59,527 nt of DNA. Source: Corynebacterium urealyticum (GTDB lineage Bacteria; Actinomycetota; Actinomycetes; Mycobacteriales; Mycobacteriaceae). A program made the translations under genes and the position numbers. Location: positions 1 through 59,527 of the forward strand of contig DYZK01000038.1 of assembly GCA_020741275.1 (NCBI GenBank). Reading direction: 5' to 3'. This document shows, piece by piece, positions 58,949 to 59,527 of this stretch. The notes beneath the pieces were generated by a model. The model saw only the letters and a program-made list of their open reading frames with translations. It was not told the DNA's origin and made no database searches. Position 1 is the first letter of the stretch, and the number at the start of each line of letters is the position of its first letter.

Positions 58949-59304
58949 GCGTCCGCTCCTTTTCCGTCGCAGCCGGGCACCGAGCACTCAGGGTCGATGC
59001 ACGGGGCGTTTTCGTCGACAGCCAACGTGGCGTTCACTAGCGCGTTGAGCGCTGTCGCGAGGTGCGGATCGGCGATTTCGTAGCGTGTCTTGCGGCCCTC
59101 CGGCTCGGCGACGACGATGCCGCAGTCACGCAAGCAGGTCAGGTGGTTCGAGACGTTCGAGCGGGTCAGGTCCAGGTCGCGCGAAAGCACGGCCGGGTAG
59201 CTCGGGCCGTCGAGTAGGGTGATCAGGATTCTGGAGCGCGTCGGATCCGCCATGGCCCGGCCGAGCCGGTTCATGACGTCGAGGCGTGAAGCAATAGTCA
59301 GCAT
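58945..59304 (-). CDS. cmtR: ArsR/SmtB-family metal sensor, CmtR-like
   Basis: 119 residues. Winged helix LGRAMADPTRSRILITLLDGPSYPAVLSRDLDLTRSNVSNHLTCLRDCGIV (~15-65). The two Cys of CLRDC (~57, 61) and a later Cys in ENAPC (~101) match the three thiolate ligands of mycobacterial CmtR, a Cd/Pb sensor; two further Cys follow (DPEC, PGC). Metal binding should release it from the operator at 59309-59353. The promoter (TTGAAT, 16 bp, TATAGT) ends 8 nt before the ATG, so the mRNA is probably leaderless. Confidence 0.88.
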   Translation of the reverse strand: MLTIASRLDVMNRLGRAMADPTRSRILITLLDGPSYPAVLSRDLDLTRSNVSNHLTCLRDCGIVVAEPEGRKTRYEIADPHLATALNALVNATLAVDENAPCIDPECSVPGCDGKGADA

Positions 59305-59308
59305 GTGC

Positions 59309-59353
59309 TGAACTATACATCAATTACTGAACTATTCAACACGCACTGAACTG
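59309..59353. promoter_or_regulatory. Operator/promoter region with three 19-bp-spaced repeats
   Basis: CTGAACT recurs with exact 19-bp period (TGAACT at 59309, 59328 and 59347). The middle copy forms the inverted repeat TGAA-CTA-TTCA (59328-59338). On the minus strand the copies cover the -10 (TATAGT, 59316-59311) and -35 (TTGAAT) of cmtR. Confidence 0.6.
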
Positions 59354-59386
59354 ACATTGAAGCGAAGAGCTTGCGAACTGCAGGAA

Positions 59387-59527
59387 TTAGTTCATGGGAT
59401 AGCCGGTAACTGGGCCTTCGTAATTCGGCTGCCAACCCAACGCGGGGGCGACATGCGTGGCGAAGTTGTCCAAGATCTTCACGTTGACGTCCACGCCCAT
59501 TCCGGTGGGGATGGTGATGAGCAGGGT
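59387..59527 (-). CDS. LLM-class flavin-dependent oxidoreductase (3' end only)
   Basis: The last 46 residues of a minus-strand gene that continues beyond the right edge. ILDNFATHVAPALGWQP and the C-terminal GYPMN resemble the end of luciferase-like monooxygenase family proteins. Substrate and cofactor (FMN or F420) cannot be told. It ends 82 bp upstream of the cmtR start. Confidence 0.6.
   Translation of the reverse strand, partial: TLLITIPTGMGVDVNVKILDNFATHVAPALGWQPNYEGPVTGYPMN

Overview
The window is high-GC chromosomal DNA from an actinobacterium of the Corynebacterium/Mycobacterium group, most likely a Corynebacterium. The signs are a mycothiol S-conjugate amidase (Mca), a GapB-type glyceraldehyde-3-phosphate dehydrogenase with a long N-terminal extension, many GTG and probably leaderless starts, a MetPS-type methionine transporter, a DtxR-type operator, and gene order that follows the Mycobacterium tuberculosis Rv1014c-Rv1112 region (pth-rplY-prs-glmU / mfd-mazG-lpqU-eno-ftsB-DUF501-ppx / greA-DUF4307-mca-uppS-coaA-glyA-fum-glpX-DUF4245-xseB-xseA-ispH-DUF6542-ychF). 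The synteny is from memory of the families, not from a search.

Layout. 0-6 kb: a GAP-type membrane protein, release factor 3, an unassigned membrane protein, gapB and a DUF308 protein. 6-12.6 kb, minus strand: pth, rplY (with a structured leader RNA), a small Cys-containing gene or remnant, prs, glmU, an MFS transporter and tRNA-Gln. 12.8-24.4 kb, mostly plus strand: mfd, mazG, a DtxR/MntR-type regulator, an LpqU-like lytic transglycosylase, a minus-strand OGG-fold protein, eno, ftsB, DUF501, ppx and tRNA-Leu(UAA). 24.4-31.3 kb is more accessory: PPK2, an SDR enzyme, succinate-semialdehyde dehydrogenase, a Bax-inhibitor-1 protein and a BCCT osmolyte carrier. 31.4-38.3 kb: greA, DUF4307, mca, a small membrane protein, a prenyl transferase, coaA, glyA and a nicotinamidase. 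38.4-44.5 kb: an acyl-CoA dehydrogenase, a 460-bp gene-free stretch with a DtxR box, promoter and very strong terminator (candidate iron-regulated sRNA), DUF5997 with a divergent LysR-like effector-domain protein, a GNAT enzyme, and a TetR/MFS drug-efflux pair. 44.6-56.8 kb: fumC, glpX, DUF4245, xseBA, ispH, DUF6542, an AI-2E family permease, metPS and ychF. 57-59.5 kb: a CmtR/P1B-ATPase metal-resistance operon and the 3' end of an LLM-class oxidoreductase.

The genes are mainly housekeeping: central carbon metabolism (gapB, eno, fumC, glpX), cell-wall precursors (glmU, prs for DPR/DPA sugars, prenyl transferase, ispH), DNA repair (mfd, xseBA), cofactors (coaA, glyA, nicotinamidase) and polyphosphate (ppx with ppk2). 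No insertion sequence, prophage, CRISPR array or defence island was found. The most interesting observation is the DtxR-box-driven, apparently non-coding transcription unit at about 39.73-40.01 kb. Second are a probable leader RNA upstream of rplY, a perfect 50-residue tandem duplication in the DUF5997 protein beside an HTH-less LysR-like protein, and an OGG-fold protein inserted in the conserved lpqU-eno junction.
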